A stretch of 64,000 nt of DNA from Pyronema omphalodes (lineage: Eukaryota; Ascomycota; Pezizomycetes; Pezizales; Pyronemataceae): contig JAJJXM010000015.1 of NCBI GenBank assembly GCA_024516155.1, forward strand, positions 372,001-436,000, in the 5' to 3' direction. Position 1 is the stretch's first letter, and every line of letters starts with the position of its first letter. This document shows, one piece after another, positions 60,346 through 64,000 of this stretch. The notes under the pieces are model-generated. The model made no database searches and was not told the DNA's origin. It saw nothing but the letters and a program-made list of their open reading frames with translations. A program made the position numbers and the translations under genes.

Positions 60346-61236
60346 ATGCCTCAAGCCCCCTGGAAACCCCTCCTAATCCAACACCTCAGCACCCTCAAAC
60401 CTCCCAACTTCGCCCTCGCAACCATCTCCAGCAATGCCGCCCCTCTCAACCCCCCCTTCTGTCCCCCCAGCGCACTCCACCCTCCTCCTCCCTCTATACC
60501 CTCCCTCGTCCCTCGAGTCCGCACCATGATCTTCCGCGGTTTCTTCGGCACTCTACCCACGAACCCTCACACCCCCCTCCCCAACCATAACCCGCCCATC
60601 ATGACAAGCGACATGCTAACCTTCACCACCGATTCACGAATGGCCAAAACCGGAGAGTTGACCCCAGACCATACATCCGGGGGTGACGCCACGCGGGGGA
60701 CCTGTGGCGGCGCAGAGGTCGAAATGTGTTTCTGGATGGAAGAACCACAGAATCAATGGCGGATTCGGGGGAGGTGTTATTTGCTAGCTGAGGAGGATGT
60801 AGAGACTTCTCATGAGATTCTGGAGGAGTTGGGGAAGAGGATGGAGTTTTCTTCAGATGGAGAGAAGTGGTCTTGGAAAAAGGAGGTTCAGGCCCATTTT
60901 GCGAATTTGGCTCCTGGGATGAGAGGGAGTTTTGCGAATCCCCCTCCTGGAACCCCTGTTAATGTGGATTTTGCGAAATTGGGAAATAATACCGGTGGTG
61001 GTGAACTACTAAGGAAGGGGGTGAATGTTAAAAATGAGGATGTCTTGAAAATGGACGGTCCGGAGGAAATTGCTAGGAGGAATATGAGGGTTGGTGTTGT
61101 GGTTCCTGAGGTTGTTGAAAGAGTCGATTTGGCGGCGGATGATAAGTTGGCGAGGAGATGGGTTTGGTGGTTTGTGGGAGACCAGCAGGGTGAAGGTGTC
61201 AAGGATGGTTGGAAGGAGGTTGAAACTTTCCCGTAG
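60346..61236 (+). CDS. PNPOx-like FMN-binding protein (Alr4036 family)
   Basis: Intronless, 296 residues. The N-terminus MPQAPWKPLLIQHLSTLKPPNFALATIS followed by VPRVRTMIFRGFFG is the split-barrel flavin-binding start of the pyridoxamine-5'-phosphate-oxidase-like Alr4036 family. MLTFTTDSRMAK (90-101) and VEMCFWMEEPQNQWRIRGRCYLL (125-147) are the next barrel strands. The later part has a KKEVQAHFANLAPGMRGSFANPPPG repeat-like motif and ends in the strand RRWVWWFVGD. The family binds FMN; the physiological substrate of the fungal members is not established. An in-frame ATG at 60061 would add 95 residues without domain features, so I use 60346. Confidence 0.87.
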   Translation: MPQAPWKPLLIQHLSTLKPPNFALATISSNAAPLNPPFCPPSALHPPPPSIPSLVPRVRTMIFRGFFGTLPTNPHTPLPNHNPPIMTSDMLTFTTDSRMAKTGELTPDHTSGGDATRGTCGGAEVEMCFWMEEPQNQWRIRGRCYLLAEEDVETSHEILEELGKRMEFSSDGEKWSWKKEVQAHFANLAPGMRGSFANPPPGTPVNVDFAKLGNNTGGGELLRKGVNVKNEDVLKMDGPEEIARRNMRVGVVVPEVVERVDLAADDKLARRWVWWFVGDQQGEGVKDGWKEVETFP

Positions 61237-61736
61237 ATGCGTGTGAATGAAAGGGAATGATGGGATTCTTTGTATATTTTTGTATAGTAGTTTTGAGGGT
61301 GTTGAGAAATTCATCTGCTCCATTTGTATCAATCGAGCCTTTGCTCCGAGGTCTATGAGATAAACACTGCGGTATTAACAAACCTGAATCCTGATGTGTA
61401 TCTTCTCCAATAGAATTAGAACCCCCTAAATTTTATACAAAATTACCTACCAGATGTGATTTTCTTGTTCAGGTCGTTCCTGAGTTGACACCATATCCCC
61501 GTCGCCAATCCAGCACCCCTCAGGAACCGGTATGTATGCATACATACCCTGATCATCCAGCAACCGCAACCGCGTCCGCGTCTGGTCCCTGCATCAAAAT
61601 TTAAGCTTAAACACCCTCCGCGTGTAATCCCTGCCGCTCATCACATCTCCCACCATGTCTCTCACCCTTCTACCGTACTCTTAAACCCACCTCCAAATCC
61701 CCCTCCAGTCCCCAGCCCGCGCCAGCCCGCGCCATC
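61237..61736. other. spacer between the PNPOx-like and methyltransferase genes
   Basis: About 500 bp between two plus-strand genes. The proximal part is likely 3' UTR and the distal C-rich part the promoter and leader of the next gene. No other gene seen. Confidence 0.5.
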
Positions 61737-62510
61737 ATGTCCATCCTCCCCGCGCACTTCACCAAAAACACCCCGGAGCTCCTCTATCCCCTTCCCCCAC
61801 CCCTCACACAAACCCTCCACCTCTCTCAAAACTCCCAAGCCGCAACCACAACCGGCGCAACCCTCTGGCTCGGTTCCCAAATCCTAACTGCTTATCTGTA
61901 TACCCTATACCCTCCATCCTCCTCCTCAACCTCCTCAACCTCCCCAACCTCCCCAGCCCCAAAAAAACTCGCGCTCGATCTCGGCGCCGGTATCGGTCTT
62001 GCTTCTTTAGCGCTTGGAGCACTGGGCTTCAACGTGATCGCTACCGATGTTGCGGAACTTACATGTTCGGAAGGATTATTGCGGCGTAACATTGAGGATG
62101 CACGGAACTTTACCGGGGGTTCCGGGGGTGTTGTTTGTGTAAAGGAATTAGATTGGTTTGAACCGCCTGAGAAAGGGGAGTTATTTCAAGGGACTGGGAT
62201 TCAGGAAAAGGAATTCGATGTGATTATGACGGCGGATACGATCTATATGAAGGAATTGATACGACCGTTGCTGGATACGATTAAAAGGATGGCTGGGGAG
62301 AAAACTCAGGTTTGGGTCGCGTTGGAGGTTAGGGATCAGCAGGTTTGTGGAGAGGCTATGAGTGTGGCTAGGGAGATGGGGTTTGGCGTGAGGAGGATAC
62401 AGATGGTGAAGATTAGGAAGGCGATGGATTTGGCGGGGATGAGGTGGGAGCAGGAGGATTGGAGGGGGGTGGAGGTTTGGAGGTTGAGTATGGGGAAGAG
62501 GAAGGAGTAG
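61737..62510 (+). CDS. METTL21-like protein methyltransferase
   Basis: Intronless, 257 residues, the usual length for the Methyltransf_16 (METTL21/EFM) family, which methylates lysines of translation factors and chaperones. Hallmarks: GATLWLGSQIL (40-50), matching the G-x-x-LW segment before the fold; SAM motif I LDLGAGIGLASLALGALG (80-97); VIATDV (100-105); ELDW (137-140); and ADTIY (166-170), the D-x-x-Y motif of protein methyltransferases. A Ser/Thr-rich loop (60-73) is species-specific. The substrate cannot be told from the sequence; fungal relatives include Efm- and Rkm5-type enzymes. Confidence 0.87.
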   Translation: MSILPAHFTKNTPELLYPLPPPLTQTLHLSQNSQAATTTGATLWLGSQILTAYLYTLYPPSSSSTSSTSPTSPAPKKLALDLGAGIGLASLALGALGFNVIATDVAELTCSEGLLRRNIEDARNFTGGSGGVVCVKELDWFEPPEKGELFQGTGIQEKEFDVIMTADTIYMKELIRPLLDTIKRMAGEKTQVWVALEVRDQQVCGEAMSVAREMGFGVRRIQMVKIRKAMDLAGMRWEQEDWRGVEVWRLSMGKRKE

Positions 62511-64000
62511 ACAAGGAAGGGGGCAGGGAGAGGTTGTGGGCTGGATTAAATGTACTTTGGAATTGTTTTGGAGGTGTTTATATGATTTGATAAATATTTG
62601 CAAGTTAGGACGTATACAGTAGGCCACGCATCTACAGCATTCACATCTAGGGGGCAGAGAATTTGCCGATCTTGGAATTAGCGCATCTTGGAATTCGCCC
62701 ATCTTACAACACCCAACAACCCCAGGTCATGTCTTTGAGTCTATATATCATTCCCATTCCCATTCCCGTTGCCTTGATCAAAAGAAAGAAAAACACAAAC
62801 CCAAAAGCGCCTTACTTAACACAACACCCCCCACCCCCCCAAACTTCACTTTCATACCTCCAACTCCCCAACTCCGTATCTATAACTCTCCAACTCTCCA
62901 ACTCTCCAATAGAAACCACATCAATACACAATCTATATCCCAAACCCGTGACATCCACAGCCAATCACTCACGCTCTACAATCAATGACACAAATCAACC
63001 ACTTGCTCATTCATGATTCTTCGATCCAAGCATTCAGACTAAGACTAAGGACCTTTCTTTTTCAGCCAGCAGTTAGCAGTTAGCCCTGAAATTTGGCAGG
63101 GGAGAGGGGGGATATGGAGAATGTTATCCCCACGGAGGATAGCTGTTGCTTCTGTTGCTTATATAGCGGGTAGGATTTGGGGTTTACTCGTGATATTACG
63201 AGCTTGGAGAATCAGAGAGGCTGTTTTTTGGGCCTGGGTAATGGGGAATGGGGAATGGGGAATGAGTTATGAGTTATGAGTTATGAGTTATGAGTTATGA
63301 GTTATGAGTTATGAGTTATGAGTTATGAGTTATGAGTTATGAGTTATGAGTTATGAGTTATGAGTTATGAGTTATGGGTTATGAGTTATGAGTTATGAGT
63401 TATGAGTTATGGGTTATGAGTTATGAGTTATGAGTTATGAGTTATGAGTTATGAGTTATGAGTTATGAGTTATGAGTTATGAGTTATGGGTTATGGGTTA
63501 TGTAGATATGTACCTATATCATGTTTTACTATGCCTATACTTGTATCCTCATCTCTTCATCCACCGGTCCCCCAAGATCCGAGCTTCTCTTTATTTCAAT
63601 CTTGATCATCTCAATCATCTCAATCATCTCAATCATTTCAATCACCCAGCTAGCCAATGCAACAATGGAACCCTTCCACCTTTCACCTTTCACCTTTATC
63701 AAATTCAAATCCAAAGCCTGAAATTTAATCCTAGATACAAAACTACGGTATTCGAATTACCGTTGCCGAAGGCACGAACCATAGTCATAAGAACCTTTTA
63801 ATGAGTATAGAAAACTGGTGATTATATTGATTTACTAGCAGGGGGAGGTCTATTGTGAGGGAAAGATTTGCTTTGTCATAGTTGATTAGTTAGTTAGGAG
63901 ATATTATCTGGTACAGTATGGTACGGGCTGTGGACTTACGGGCCGGTCAGGCTGGGGGCATCAGGATATGGGGGTATGGGACATGTCCTATCATAGAGTA
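62511..64000. other. intergenic region at the window end
   Basis: No gene recognised. CCAACTCTCC repeats (62860-62910), GGGAATG x3 (about 63243-63265), the GAGTTAT minisatellite, and ATCATCTCA units (63605-63640). Confidence 0.55.
63264..63502. repeat. GAGTTAT heptamer minisatellite
   Basis: About 34 units of 7 bp with scattered GGGTTAT variants. It is the second 7-bp array of the window, unrelated in sequence to CTGTGGA at 31.3 kb. Confidence 0.97.

Overview
The window reads as nuclear DNA of a filamentous ascomycete (Pezizomycotina; I cannot resolve the class). Three things point there. The genes are split by short GT-AG introns (about 50-150 bp), often with a CTAAC-type branch point close to the acceptor. 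The recognisable genes are fungal housekeeping genes: a Hal4/Sat4-type kinase, a Whi3/Scw1 RNA-binding protein, DASH subunit Hsk3, Clf1, Dbp8, a long-form tRNase Z and a CCDC97-like protein. Intergenic DNA is long and full of simple repeats.

Layout. 1-10 kb is repeat-laden intergenic DNA ending in a pyrimidine-rich leader. 10.06-12.04 kb holds a HAL-family Ser/Thr kinase. 12-21.7 kb is intergenic, with an island of G-rich, AT-palindromic and C-rich repeats at 12.8-13.9 kb and one unrecognised protein-like exon at 19.4-19.6 kb. At 21.7-24.7 kb a membrane-anchored spermidine-synthase-like gene and a CCDC97-like gene diverge from a 292 bp promoter. 25.8-46.8 kb is dominated by four diverged copies (A-D) of a gene family I do not recognise, interrupted by large minisatellites and by the WHI3/SCW1-like gene at 33.7-35.6 kb. 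47.2-62.5 kb is gene-dense: a hypothetical protein, tRNA-Gly(TCC), tRNase Z, DBP8, HSK3 and CLF1 (divergent pair), a short PIF/Harbinger-like element, a small membrane protein, a PNPOx-like flavoprotein and a METTL21-like methyltransferase. The window ends in a heptamer minisatellite.

The most interesting item is the A-D family: a low-complexity Ser/Thr N-terminus, a long coiled coil, and a C-terminal domain whose strand/helix order (as I read it) suggests a beta-grasp (ubiquitin/PB1-like) fold. Three members share an identical three-exon layout with a 147 nt middle exon. All four carry the same upstream box about 70 nt before the ancestral start. Copy B is a pseudogene with two CpA-to-TpA stop codons of RIP type, copy C has lost the ancestral ATG, and copy D has expanded its coiled coil in exact 7-residue units. 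Several housekeeping genes here (TRZ1, DBP8, CLF1 and the tRNA) belong to RNA processing, but nothing indicates a functional cluster.
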